Assembly (NCBI RefSeq): GCF_000620805.1
Contig: NZ_KK211187.1
Location: forward strand, 1,598,398-1,662,397
Direction of reading: 5' to 3'
Length of the DNA stretch: 64,000 bases
Origin: Exiguobacterium undae DSM 14481
GTDB taxonomy: Bacteria; Bacillota; Bacilli; Exiguobacteriales; Exiguobacteriaceae
Position 1 is the stretch's first letter, and the number at the start of each line of letters is the position of its first letter. Position numbers and translations under genes: made by a program. Positions 53,601 through 61,580 of this stretch are shown here, one piece after another. The notes under the pieces are model-generated. The model was not told the DNA's origin, searched no databases, and saw only the letters and a program-made list of their open reading frames with translations.

Positions 53601-54341
53601 CCTGTTTATTTGAAGACGGAAGGAGCACCGGACGAGAGGACGTACTACTTCCCGAATCGTTTCCAGATGTTTGATAAAACTAATACTCCTTACGAACCGG
53701 TCGATTACGTCAACCGGAACGATGCCTGGCAACGCGGCATGGATTACACGGTGAACAAACGATCACACGTCGACCTCGTGTATCAAGTACCGGAAGACGA
53801 AACCGAGTTTGTCCTGATTGCTTCCGGTGCGGCCATCAGTAGATCACGGGCTGTTAAGATCGAAGTCAGTCCGCCGCCGAAAGCATTGACGGATAAAGAA
53901 GAACAAGCGGTCAAACAGATGATGAACAAAGGCATCGTCAAGACCTATCCAGGTGATCCGCTTCAGAAAAAAGCAGTGTTTCATGTGGATGCTCTGTTGC
54001 CGAATCCTCCGAAAGAGTTGAAGTTAAAACCACGTAACGGCTACCGTCTCGTCACATTACCGTTGATTTTTCAGGATACATTTGACGATTATGACGGAAG
54101 TTCCATGGATTACCGGCCGAATACGTTTACGTTACAAGCGCCGGACGGAACGGAGTATGAACAAATCGATTACGTCAATCGAAACGAAAAAGCGTGGAAG
54201 AATGGATTCCAGTATTATTCACCGTTTCGTTCGCGGATTGATTTTGTTTATGAAGTGCCGGCCGATCAGCATGTTTTCGTCATGTATGCGTCAAGTCCAG
54301 CCTTTCCGAAACCGACAACCGTCAAAGTCGAATTGGACTAA
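50646..54341 (+). CDS. Giant FtsX-family permease with two extracellular C-terminal modules (copy B)
   Basis: 1231 residues, collinear with copy A and clearly a tandem duplicate: long blocks of identical protein and nearly identical DNA (for example both begin with F-I-W-N-S-W-W-R-N-K-E). It has TM1, an approximately 500-residue outside domain, two FtsX units, an extra helix at about 868-890, and modules at about 934-1074 and 1087-1231. The first module lacks part of a loop (R-N-D-A-W instead of N-E-K-A-W) and is the most divergent of the five in the window. The variable linker and outside domain differ more than the membrane core. AAGGAGG precedes ATG 50646, 17 bases after copy A ends. Confidence 0.88.
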   Translation: MLKFIWNSWWRNKERFILLLVGVLIVSTGLSYLIGTTQANNGTVVDELQKRWKSSYDIVVRPPGSRSVTEDLKLLEPNYMSGLDGGITMQQYQTIQEMADVEVAAPIAMIGNSSTGGNLGTHTFENEGIYKLTITDRQDTGLNVEQYSSATYIAAGWEPSGDATNAGVTPMPLGKQPLYEFGSSTMLAGIDPKAEAQLIGLDQATFADTYSRYFTKDDRPSVVDEVGTVAIPVLLNEREYVDASRIYTYEKLDVPLLNDSMNETIKDVTERGGKKYLETLPVTSDKAKKYTVTTQQIQKKLVQDILSHAPAVTDVSQSNWMALKPSPITYQPIKSPYASRWPFTYQVEPKKVNPDSLLFKRTMYREAREFGSSSADWKRLRLDYIGVFNPKKLNVSKDPLTELPMETYFPAKAQWVMNAKEQPVNPVRDVKPSNDSYDFLTKPPSMLTTLDAAFQIRGKKAISVIRVNVKGVGAMNEQSEAKLQAVSKEIEDKTGLITDVTLGSSPQPALTYLPGLEKQAALGWVQQPWIKLGSSISIFQEAKVGMSGVIASVIAVALVYVFSSNIILLYARKKEFAILLSLGWRPRQLSKMLFLEATLLGTLVALIAWSILGTFWLTTDHPIALGRILLIGLAGLFIYWGGTLVPMALISRIQPYDSMRSGEISKGRRFVRSQSVLGMSLNQLVTYWQRTFLSIVAIALPTSLFIFFLFVTFRLKGVLYASWLGEFVALEVGTMHYVAMAVALLIAILTTTEILWQNVNERKSQLAVLKATGWQDRMIRQLVLMEGLLTGLIAGIAGLLMALFLILKMYHQFPSAELGFLSLTLLIPVATGVIGALLPAQRAVRITPNAAIGNVAVNSKTTERRFRLALGTIGGALVAGVASLFLFATNETEPQPVATKTAETPVITTTGSKIKDGLTGAKRGEPKIAGSSDAVIKKLMAKGSVPTFPGDPALKDSYFWVGPLLKEPPASLKLEEKVGFRYITVPVYLKTEGAPDERTYYFPNRFQMFDKTNTPYEPVDYVNRNDAWQRGMDYTVNKRSHVDLVYQVPEDETEFVLIASGAAISRSRAVKIEVSPPPKALTDKEEQAVKQMMNKGIVKTYPGDPLQKKAVFHVDALLPNPPKELKLKPRNGYRLVTLPLIFQDTFDDYDGSSMDYRPNTFTLQAPDGTEYEQIDYVNRNEKAWKNGFQYYSPFRSRIDFVYEVPADQHVFVMYASSPAFPKPTTVKVELD

Positions 54342-54379
54342 AACATGCTCCCTTCCGTCAGTGGAAGGGAGTATGTTTG
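54341..54379. terminator. Bidirectional terminator closing the permease cluster
   Basis: AAACATGCTCCCTTCC pairs with GGAAGGGAGTATGTTT (one mismatch) around a six-base loop. Confidence 0.88.
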
Positions 54380-54380
54380 A

Positions 54381-55307
54381 TTAGAGCCGGATCAGTACGA
54401 TGCCGACAATCATCAGACCAAGACTGAACAGTTGAACACCGGTGACCGGCGTTTTCGCTGCGCCAAACCATCCGAAACGGTCAATTAACAGGCTGCCGGT
54501 CAGAAGGCCGATTGTCACGATGACGACAGCAACGCCTGTTCCGACGAGCGGGACAATCACAGCATTCCCGGCGATGAACAAGGCACCGATCAACCCGCCG
54601 ATCCAAATCCACCACGGAGTCGGAAGTGACCGGTTGAACTGCCACTTTGTCCGGACGATCACGTTTACAAGCAATAATGTCACCGTGCCGACGATAAAGG
54701 AAATCAACGCTGCTTTAATGGCGGAATCGAGCACCACACCAAGATGTCCGTTAATCGCGGCTTGGGCGGCACTCATCATTCCCATGACGACACCGAGAAT
54801 TCTCCAACCGTAAATGGTCGAATCGACCGGCTTTACCTGTTCCGGATGCCGGCGTTTCGCGAGCCAATCGCCGAGCGCAACCGTTCCGACGACACCAAGT
54901 AAAACAAATCCCGCACCGATTAGCCGTGTGGACGAAAGCGGTGTGGAATTTGTAGAAAACCAACCGAAGTTGTCAATCAGCAGCCCCATCAGCACCTGTC
55001 CAAAAATCGGCATGATCACCGTCTGGACACCGCCGATTCGCGGGAAGAGCAGAATGTTTCCGGTTAAAAAGATGACACCAAGCACGCCGCCGATCCAAAT
55101 CCAGCCGGGTTCCGACCAAACGCCCGAATTCAGACTGAAATTGCGTTCGACGAACAGTGTCAGCACGATCAAAAAAACCGTCCCGATGCTGAAGGATAGC
55201 AAGGACGCAAGGAATGGTGAACCGACGATTCCACGCAGCCGTGTGTTAACACTCGTTTGAACGGGAACGAGGATCCCGATAATTAATCCAATGATAATGG
55301 CCAGAAT
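54381..55307 (-). CDS. DMT transporter, YdcZ (DUF606) duplicated type
   Basis: About 308 residues with ten helices in two similar halves (F-S-I-G-T-V-F-L-I-V-L and F-I-V-G-T-V-T-L-L-L-V; P-W-W-I-W-I-G-G-L-I-G-A in the second), as in fused YdcZ proteins. Substrate unknown. The start is unusual: AAAAGGAGG is seven bases ahead of ATT at 55307, and helix 1 begins exactly there (I-L-A-I-I-I-G-L, then P-V-Q-T-S-V-N). CTG at 55304 is an alternative. The upstream ATG 55343 lacks any ribosome site but cannot be excluded, giving 320 residues. Confidence 0.85.
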   Translation of the reverse strand: MLAIIIGLIIGILVPVQTSVNTRLRGIVGSPFLASLLSFSIGTVFLIVLTLFVERNFSLNSGVWSEPGWIWIGGVLGVIFLTGNILLFPRIGGVQTVIMPIFGQVLMGLLIDNFGWFSTNSTPLSSTRLIGAGFVLLGVVGTVALGDWLAKRRHPEQVKPVDSTIYGWRILGVVMGMMSAAQAAINGHLGVVLDSAIKAALISFIVGTVTLLLVNVIVRTKWQFNRSLPTPWWIWIGGLIGALFIAGNAVIVPLVGTGVAVVIVTIGLLTGSLLIDRFGWFGAAKTPVTGVQLFSLGLMIVGIVLIRL

Positions 55308-55400
55308 AAGAAGCCCTCCTTTTGTACGAGTCGTCCCTATCATATGTCAGAGACGGACGGGAAAGCGATTTGCCTGCTTATGTCGTCAGTTGAACACAAG

Positions 55401-55433
55401 AAAAAGTATCCGGCTATCGCGGATACTTTTTTG
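55401..55433. terminator. Terminator
   Basis: AAAAGTATCC pairs with GGATACTTTT around a nine-base loop. It lies behind the four-helix membrane protein gene on the minus strand and carries T/A tracts on both sides. Confidence 0.85.
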
Positions 55434-55449
55434 CAACCGAGGAATTTCA

Positions 55450-55899
55450 TTACCGGTATTCGTTGCTTAACGGCTGTTCCGGGTCGGCTTGTCTAACGCG
55501 GTGATCTAAGTTGGTTTCAACGACGACTGTCATTATGATTATTACCGAACTAGCCAAATACCAATATAATATGTGCAAATCAGAAACATCCGCCACATGT
55601 GGGATCACGAAAAGAGTCATCGCTATACTTATGAGGACAAAACTAGTAACGTAACGTAGTTGAATCCACTGTTTGGCTTGTTTCATGTTTGTTATCCGAC
55701 AGATTTCGAGACACTCTTTTCGTGAAGATACACCGAAAAGAATCAAAGCGAAAACAATCGGAAAAGTCGACCACATAGGCTGATTGGTTAAAAATAGGAT
55801 TAGGAATCCAATCGCTGCAAAACAGGCAGAGACCACTCGCACTGGTTTTATCTGCTTACGAATGGTCTGAATGATTTGGATCCGTTCTTGTTTGTTCAT
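55450..55899 (-). CDS. Four-helix membrane protein, paralogue of 42711-43187
   Basis: The 149-residue protein opens N-K-Q-E-R-I-Q-I-I-Q and has two helix pairs separated by the loop I-T-N-M-K-Q-A-K-Q-W-I-Q-L-R-Y-V; it ends D-P-E-Q-P-L-S-N-E. The pattern is the same as at 42711-43187. GAGGTGAGAAG precedes the ATG. Function unknown. Confidence 0.75.
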   Translation of the reverse strand: MNKQERIQIIQTIRKQIKPVRVVSACFAAIGFLILFLTNQPMWSTFPIVFALILFGVSSRKECLEICRITNMKQAKQWIQLRYVTSFVLISIAMTLFVIPHVADVSDLHILYWYLASSVIIIMTVVVETNLDHRVRQADPEQPLSNEYR

Positions 55900-55959
55900 C
55901 TTCTCACCTCATAAGGGATTACGCGTACTGCTAATAGAAGTTCCCTCTTTTTGGAAAAA

Positions 55960-56262
55960 TTATACCAATCCTTTGCCCCCGTGCGGCTGATCTTCAAACA
56001 TTCGCTCGACCTGTAACAGAATTGGTCGCGCCTGTTCAATCAACTGTCGCGTTGCCGGCAACTGCAAAGACGCTGCATGCGCCGCTTGGTCCGTCCAAAT
56101 TTCCCGAACCATCACGGTATCCGATTCACCTGTCGTACTAACAGTATACTGCAGACAATCCGTCACGTACTCAAGAGACGCCGCTGCTTCTAACAGTAGT
56201 TCAATCAATCGTTCTCCCTCATCAGCTTGCGTCGTGAACTTCGTCCATAATCCGTAATACAT
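55960..56262 (-). CDS. ABM-type monooxygenase-like protein
   Basis: The 100-residue protein has the antibiotic-biosynthesis-monooxygenase (ferredoxin-like) fold signature: Y-G-L-W-T-K-F-T-T at the first strand, C-L-Q-Y-T-V-S in the middle and M-V-R-E-I-W-T-D-Q-A-A-H-A-A-S towards the end, as in YgiN-like quinol monooxygenases. ATG 56262 lies behind a GGGG/AAGAAG site; the earlier in-frame start is less likely. Substrate unknown. Confidence 0.86.
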   Translation of the reverse strand: MYYGLWTKFTTQADEGERLIELLLEAAASLEYVTDCLQYTVSTTGESDTVMVREIWTDQAAHAASLQLPATRQLIEQARPILLQVERMFEDQPHGGKGLV

Positions 56263-56379
56263 CTTCTTTTCCCCTTTCATGACGTAATGACTGATTATTC
56301 AAATCAAGATTTCTGGGAACATTTAGGTGGAATGTACGTATACTAAGAATAACCTACATAATCAAAAGGAGAATATGTT

Positions 56380-56727
56380 TTGAAGAAACGTTTGTTTTTA
56401 GCGACCAGTTTGTATCTGCTCGTCATGATGATGACGATTTACGCCATTTTTTTTGAACAATCCGATTCTACTTTCTTACTGATCATCCAACTTGGACTGT
56501 TGATCCACTTCTACTTCCGGTACCGGATGTCATTCCTAGTACCTGATCAGGATGTTCCTACTGCACCATTTCGATTGAATGTCCTTCGAACCGTACTGAT
56601 TGTAGCAGCCTTTGTCTCGTACATTGCGCTCGATACCGTGCCCCTCCTGCTCGCAACGGCTGTCGCTTTAGCGATTGCTGTGCCGACGCTTGTCTCCTAC
56701 CTCCGTTTACGGATGCAGGAGGACTGA
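56380..56727 (+). CDS. Small membrane protein with three or four helices
   Basis: The 115-residue protein has helices around F-L-A-T-S-L-Y-L-L-V-M-M-M, F-L-L-I-I-Q-L-G-L-L and V-L-I-V-A-A-F-V-S-Y-I-A, and a last one in A-T-A-V-A-L-A-I-A. It starts at TTG 56380 behind AAAAGGAG; an ATG at 56375 opens only a two-codon frame. No family recognised. Confidence 0.72.
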   Translation: MKKRLFLATSLYLLVMMMTIYAIFFEQSDSTFLLIIQLGLLIHFYFRYRMSFLVPDQDVPTAPFRLNVLRTVLIVAAFVSYIALDTVPLLLATAVALAIAVPTLVSYLRLRMQED

Positions 56728-56737
56728 CGCGTACGGT

Positions 56738-57058
56738 TCATCTTCGTTCCGGTAAGGAGCGGGTGCGTCCAATGAAGACGACCTGCTGCTTCGCCAGTCG
56801 AAAGACCTGGTATTCACCGCGTGGATCGGTGTTCAGCTGGACGGCAACCTGATGTCGGGCTTCTTTCGAAGAAGCCGTCTTGTCATAAGCAGACCGTACC
56901 GCAACGATCGTCTCTTTGCCATATTGCGCGGCGACATGTTTCGTCACCCGGGCACGTACGATTTGTTCAAACGTCTCATCCTGTTCCTGCTCAAGAAAAA
57001 ACCAACCGATGCCGCCGATCATTCCTAATAAGAGTAGTGCCAGTACCGTCTTTCGCAT
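56738..57058 (-). CDS. Membrane-anchored hypothetical protein
   Basis: The 106-residue protein has one N-terminal helix (V-L-A-L-L-L-L-G-M-I-G-G-I-G) and a small basic outside domain with Q-V-A-V-Q-L-N-T-D-P-R-G-E-Y-Q-V-F. The ribosome site is weak. No family recognised. Confidence 0.65.
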   Translation of the reverse strand: MRKTVLALLLLGMIGGIGWFFLEQEQDETFEQIVRARVTKHVAAQYGKETIVAVRSAYDKTASSKEARHQVAVQLNTDPRGEYQVFRLAKQQVVFIGRTRSLPERR

Positions 57059-57162
57059 TTCGAACGCCCCGTTTCCGTTTTGTTCTCTTTAGACAGAATT
57101 CGCTGTTCATTCCAGACCTCCTGCTTATTGAAGAAAAGCAGGAGGAGAAAGGAGGTCTTCAT

Positions 57163-57351
57163 TTGTCTTCTCGCACTTTTCCTTTAGTGTTTCGCTTGTT
57201 ATTGGCGGGATTGATTCTCGTCAATCTCCTGAACACCACCCTCCTTGATCTGCCGCGATTGACGCTCGTAACAAATATTCTACTTGTGCTGGTTGCATTC
57301 TTCTTTTTCGTCCGCTTGCTGAAAACTTCTCAGAATAAAAAAAATCCGTGA
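57163..57351 (+). CDS. 62-residue two-helix membrane protein
   Basis: TTG 57163 lies seven bases behind AAAGGAGG and opens a frame with helices F-R-L-L-L-A-G-L-I-L-V-N-L-L and L-L-V-L-V-A-F-F-F-F-V-R, ending in a basic tail. The longer frame upstream is unlikely to be translated. Function unknown. Confidence 0.7.
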   Translation: MSSRTFPLVFRLLLAGLILVNLLNTTLLDLPRLTLVTNILLVLVAFFFFVRLLKTSQNKKNP

Positions 57352-57388
57352 ATCCATTCCTCTTTCAGGAATCGGGTTCACGGTTTTT
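57345..57388. terminator. Bidirectional terminator
   Basis: CCGTGAATCC pairs with GGGTTCACGG around an inner ATTCC/GGAAT helix, with T6 on the plus strand. Confidence 0.85.
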
Positions 57389-57393
57389 TGTAA

Positions 57394-59862
57394 TCATTGA
57401 TTCAATTCTTCGACTAGATTCTCCTGGTTCCGTCTTGTCGTGAACCAGATCAGTCCAAACACCAACACGACAAGTCCGACAACCGTCATGTTGATACTCG
57501 TCAAGTCCAGTGCGATGTTTCCGCCATCGACGCGTGAAATCAAGAAGGTGGTGCCAATCCCGGTGACGAGTCCGAATCCGATGCCGCTACCGATGAAAAT
57601 CAGCATTTGAATCAAAATCAAACGTCGGAGCGACGACCGGGTCAAGACCAACGTGCGCAACAATGCATACTCGCGTCGTTTCGTCGCCAAATAATTCAAT
57701 AACGAATTGGCGAGACCAAACCAGACGGATACACTCATGACAGCCAGCGCGACGATGAAGACGATCCATCGTTCTTGCAGTTGCTGATTCGCCAGGTTGA
57801 CGGACGTCTCATACCGGTTCAACTGGAGCGTCGGATAACGTGTCGTCAGTTCCTGCAACACGGCCTGTGTCTGCTCCGTGTCGGTTGCATCGATATACAG
57901 TGCACCAAGCCGGTCTTCAGAAGTACGGATCGACGACCGCCAGTCGAACCAGGCGTCCGTTGGTAAGTCCGGGTCAATCTGTCCGACTTCAAATTGACCA
58001 ATCGAGACGGTGCCCGTTTCTCCATCGATAAAACGCCCCACCTCAAGACGGTCACCAACTTCCAATTTATTCGCTTGCGCAAATGCTTTAGAGACGATGA
58101 ATTGATCGTTTTCTAAAGAGCGAACGGGTTTTCCAATTGCGTCAAGTTTTTCAAGGTCTGTCAATGCGTAATTTAAAGTAATGGTGTGATCTGATTTTAT
58201 GATTTCAAGTCCACTTACCGGAGAAACGAATGTACTTTTTGCTTCCGGTAGCTCCTCTTCAATCGTCTGTGTCAGTTCAAGTGGATCAGCTTTTGTCCCT
58301 TCAATCAAGCGGCTTTTCAGGACCAGTTCCGTCGGATATTGTGTCTTCAGATAGGTCAGCTCATTTTGTTTAATTGTCTCAAGGAAGGTCGAACCGAGGA
58401 CAACAACAACCAGCAGGATTTGGACGATCAGCATCAGCAACGCGTTTTTCCGTATTTGCGGCAAGACACTCCGAACAGCCACAAAGGTCGTCGGCCCAGC
58501 CACTTTTTGAAGCAACGGTTCAATTCGGACCAACAGCCGTTGCAGTAACAAGGGGGTTACGCTGTACATCATCAGAAGAAAACTGATAGTCGACACGAGA
58601 TACCCACCGGCTCGGTGATTGTCTGTTTGCGCAAGAATCGTCGCATATAACAGCGCCCCTGCTGTGAGTGCGACGAAAATTTTAACGAAACGTCCCCGGA
58701 GCTTAGACGCTTTAGGTCCATCATGATTTTGACGCATGACATGGAGCGGCAGAATCCGCCGGTTGCGGTAAGCAGCAGCACTCAGCAATAAGAGAATCAA
58801 CAGACTGCTGCCGATTGTAACGAAAAAGGCCAATTGCCCATCAAACGGAATGACCGCTCCCTTCAATGCAAATAGTTCCCGCCACTGTTCCTGCAAGACA
58901 CTGTAAAATAATCCGCTTAATAAGAAAGCCATCAGAGCTCCGGCGCAGACAATCAGACTCGACTGGATCATGAAGATTTGGAACAATTGCCGCGTCGTCG
59001 CCCCAAGCGTCCGCATGGTGGCGAACTGATACCGGTGTTTGCGGAGAAAGACATCAAAATTCGTCATCAGGATAAACGCGGAGACGATTAAAATCAGTCC
59101 GGCAATGATGCCGACATAGCCCTGCATGGCCGAGACACCGTTGACGTTCGAAGTTTCGGTTTCGGCAAGTTCGACGCGCAGTCCAGATATGGCTTGTGTC
59201 AGTCGATCCGCATAGGCAACGACATCCGCGTCCTTTTTCAACTGAATCAAGACATATGTTGCAAGACCTTCTTGCCCGACGGTTGCATTCAATTCTTTGA
59301 CATCCGCATACGACATCACTAGCGTATCCGGTGCTGCTCCGCTCGCTGATGCGTCCGGCAGAATTTCAATCACGTTGTACTTGTTACCTGCAATCGTGAG
59401 TGTCTGTCCTACTTTGACATCATAGGCTTTGGCCAATCCCGCATTCGGAATGACCTCGCCCCGCCCCACTGATTGCTTAAAACGATAGCGGCTTTTGGCG
59501 AGAGTATCATTTTTTGTCCCAATCGTATAAACATCCGCCGTCGTTTGTCCGGTGACCGTCAAATTCGTAATCCAAATCGGTGAAATCTGTCGGGTCTGTT
59601 GATCTCCTGTCAACCGGTCCAAAAAGGATTGATCGATGACATTCGTCTGTCCACTTTGATAGCCGACCGACAAGTCCATCTTGCCGTAGAGCCGCTCGAT
59701 ATCAGCTTGAACCGAAGCCTGACTTTGCGAAACGAACAAGACCATCGACAGGACAAGTAAAATCGAAATCAATACGCTGCCGATTGAGGTCAGAAGAATC
59801 ATCGGACTTTTCCGGTATAATTTCAGTGCCAACCGGAACAAATGCTGTTTCTCCTGCTTCAT
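57394..59862 (-). CDS. FtsX-family ABC permease with two FtsX units
   Basis: The 822-residue protein has TM1 at about 17-42, an outside domain to about 250, a first FtsX unit (F-A-T-M-R-T-L-G-A-T coupling helix), a central pair of helices, a second outside domain (about 490-690) and a second FtsX unit (Y-A-L-L-R-T-L-V-L-T). This is the LolC/YtrF-like or MacB-fused layout seen in peptide-resistance exporters. It differs from the three permeases at 8480, 46867 and 50646. It overlaps the ATPase gene by four bases. Substrate unknown. Confidence 0.9.
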   Translation of the reverse strand: MKQEKQHLFRLALKLYRKSPMILLTSIGSVLISILLVLSMVLFVSQSQASVQADIERLYGKMDLSVGYQSGQTNVIDQSFLDRLTGDQQTRQISPIWITNLTVTGQTTADVYTIGTKNDTLAKSRYRFKQSVGRGEVIPNAGLAKAYDVKVGQTLTIAGNKYNVIEILPDASASGAAPDTLVMSYADVKELNATVGQEGLATYVLIQLKKDADVVAYADRLTQAISGLRVELAETETSNVNGVSAMQGYVGIIAGLILIVSAFILMTNFDVFLRKHRYQFATMRTLGATTRQLFQIFMIQSSLIVCAGALMAFLLSGLFYSVLQEQWRELFALKGAVIPFDGQLAFFVTIGSSLLILLLLSAAAYRNRRILPLHVMRQNHDGPKASKLRGRFVKIFVALTAGALLYATILAQTDNHRAGGYLVSTISFLLMMYSVTPLLLQRLLVRIEPLLQKVAGPTTFVAVRSVLPQIRKNALLMLIVQILLVVVVLGSTFLETIKQNELTYLKTQYPTELVLKSRLIEGTKADPLELTQTIEEELPEAKSTFVSPVSGLEIIKSDHTITLNYALTDLEKLDAIGKPVRSLENDQFIVSKAFAQANKLEVGDRLEVGRFIDGETGTVSIGQFEVGQIDPDLPTDAWFDWRSSIRTSEDRLGALYIDATDTEQTQAVLQELTTRYPTLQLNRYETSVNLANQQLQERWIVFIVALAVMSVSVWFGLANSLLNYLATKRREYALLRTLVLTRSSLRRLILIQMLIFIGSGIGFGLVTGIGTTFLISRVDGGNIALDLTSINMTVVGLVVLVFGLIWFTTRRNQENLVEELNQ

Positions 59863-60605
59863 ACCGACCTCACGTAACGCTCGAACGTCTCCATGATGGG
59901 TCCAAGTTCTCCGGTCGACGGCTGATCGGCTACGATACGTCCGTCGTGGAAGTACAATACCCGGTCGGCGTAAGACGCGACCTGCGCATCATGCGTGACG
60001 AGCAGGATGCTGGTCTGTTGTTCTTTGTTCAGCGCCTTCAGCAGCGTCATGATTTCCGTCGACGTTCTGAAATCAAGATTCCCGGTCGGTTCGTCCGCCA
60101 AAACGATTGGCGGCTCTGCAATCAACGCCCGGGCAATTGCCACCCGTTGTTGTTGACCGCCCGACAGTTCGGTCGGCCGATGTTTCGCCCATCGTGAAAG
60201 TCCCACATGTTCGAGAAGGTGTTCTACGCGTTGTCGGATTGTCTTCGCATCCGTTCCGGCAAGCATCAACGGCAGTGCCACATTTTCTGAAACCGTCAAA
60301 TCGTCGAGCAAATGGAACGATTGAAAAATAAAGCCGATGTTTTGTTGCCGGTACAAGGTCGCCGCCGGTTCCGTGAAGATTTCGCGTTGCGCTTCATCCC
60401 GCAATCGCAACGTACCGCTTGTCGGCTGATCAAGTGCTCCGAGAATGTTCAACAAGGTGCTTTTACCGGAACCGCTCGTGCCCATGATGGCAATGAATTC
60501 CCCTTCTTGCATCGAAAACGAGACATCGTCGAGTGCATGGACCGTCTCCATTCCCCGTTGGTACGTCTTTGTCATGTGTTGAATTTGCAGTAATGATGGT
60601 GTCAT
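59859..60605 (-). CDS. MacB/LolD-type ABC transporter ATP-binding protein
   Basis: The 248-residue protein has Walker A G-T-S-G-S-G-K-S-T, Q-loop F-Q-S-F-H-L-L, signature L-S-G-G-Q-Q-Q-R, Walker B I-V-L-A-D-E-P and an H-loop L-V-T-H-D. All motifs are intact. AAAAAGGAGAATGGG before ATG 60605 decides the start. It forms a two-gene exporter with the overlapping permease. Confidence 0.94.
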   Translation of the reverse strand: MTPSLLQIQHMTKTYQRGMETVHALDDVSFSMQEGEFIAIMGTSGSGKSTLLNILGALDQPTSGTLRLRDEAQREIFTEPAATLYRQQNIGFIFQSFHLLDDLTVSENVALPLMLAGTDAKTIRQRVEHLLEHVGLSRWAKHRPTELSGGQQQRVAIARALIAEPPIVLADEPTGNLDFRTSTEIMTLLKALNKEQQTSILLVTHDAQVASYADRVLYFHDGRIVADQPSTGELGPIMETFERYVRSV

Positions 60606-60848
60606 CCCATTCTCCTTTTTATGTATATTCCACACCTATAATACCATTAAAAGGATATTCAGCACTTGTGTAATTTAAAATGAGGATTCCAAGCATCTAT
60701 TACTAGAAATTTAGTTTTGAACCTAAACCGACGTGGAATATCTAACCATATGTAGGATGACCTGCCTCTGACATGGATTTTGAACGTCTATTTCCTTCCT
60801 AACCCCACATCGACCATGCCCCTCGCGCTATGTAAGGAGGAACTGAAT

Positions 60849-61466
60849 ATGGATACAGATCGCACACAGACGATGCAGACGACGAACGTCCGTTTAATAC
60901 TCGGAGCCGTTTTGTTGATCGCTGGATTTTATGCCCTCGCTTCTTTCAGCTGGGCCTGGTGGGGATTGTTCATCGGAGGTGGGCTGGCGTGGCTGATTGC
61001 TTTTCAGAGAGACAGTAAACTCGCCTTCTCCCGTCCACGCAAACTTTGGCTGATTCCTGTCGGCGCCATCGTCTATCTCGTCACTGCCACGCTGACCGGA
61101 TTGCTTGCATCAGCAATCGGCTTTGATTGGGCCGCCAATCCGGGAGTCGGGCACCTGAATCAATTGATCTTCATGTTGCCGTTTATGCTGATGGGAGAAG
61201 AATTGCTCGGAATCGGCATTTTGGAAGGTTTGCGGAGTAAAGGACTGTCCTTCTTACTCAGTTCGCTGATCAGTGCACTTATTTTTGGCTTGATGCATGT
61301 CTTTTCCTACTGGGACGGCTCCGTCTTCTCGACAGTCGCCCACGTGCTTTTGCTTCAAGGTGTCGCCCGTTTAATCTTCAATTACGTCTACTTGAAGATG
61401 GGACGCAGTATCTGGGGTTCTTGGCTGACCCATCTCCTGGTCGATCTCATCGCGCTCGCCCGTTGA
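60849..61466 (+). CDS. CPBP-family (Abi/CAAX-protease-like) membrane protein
   Basis: The 205-residue protein has about six helices with CPBP motifs: G-E-E-L-L-G-I (motif 1, E-E-x-x-x-R in most members), F-G-L-M-H-V (motif 2, F-x-x-x-H) and W-L-T-H-L-L-V-D (motif 3, H-x-x-x-D/N). The motif-1 Arg is Ile here, so catalysis may be weakened; the other residues remain. AAGGAGG before ATG 60849 decides the start. The 243-base gap upstream has no gene I can support. Confidence 0.83.
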   Translation: MDTDRTQTMQTTNVRLILGAVLLIAGFYALASFSWAWWGLFIGGGLAWLIAFQRDSKLAFSRPRKLWLIPVGAIVYLVTATLTGLLASAIGFDWAANPGVGHLNQLIFMLPFMLMGEELLGIGILEGLRSKGLSFLLSSLISALIFGLMHVFSYWDGSVFSTVAHVLLLQGVARLIFNYVYLKMGRSIWGSWLTHLLVDLIALAR

Positions 61467-61520
61467 GACCACTTCACCACTCGCTCGAGTCGCATGAAAT
61501 GTCTTATTTTTTTATACGAC

Positions 61521-61557
61521 AAAGGGTGCCGGCTTTGATTCCGGCACCCCTTTTTGT
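61521..61557. terminator. Bidirectional terminator
   Basis: AAAGGGTGCCGG pairs with CCGGCACCCCTTT, followed by T. Confidence 0.88.
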
Positions 61558-61580
61558 ATGCCCAGACAAATAGAACGCCT

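Larger units (their letters stand above)
46867..54341 (+). repeat. Tandem gene duplication of about 3.7 kb
   Basis: The units 46867-50628 and 50646-54341 are homologous from end to end. Similarity is highest at the 5' end and over the FtsX cores, and drops in the linker between the last helix and the modules. The module coding segments are 46355-46789 (stand-alone), 49672-50103 and 50173-50600 (copy A), and 53449-53870 and 53908-54338 (copy B). Confidence 0.88.
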
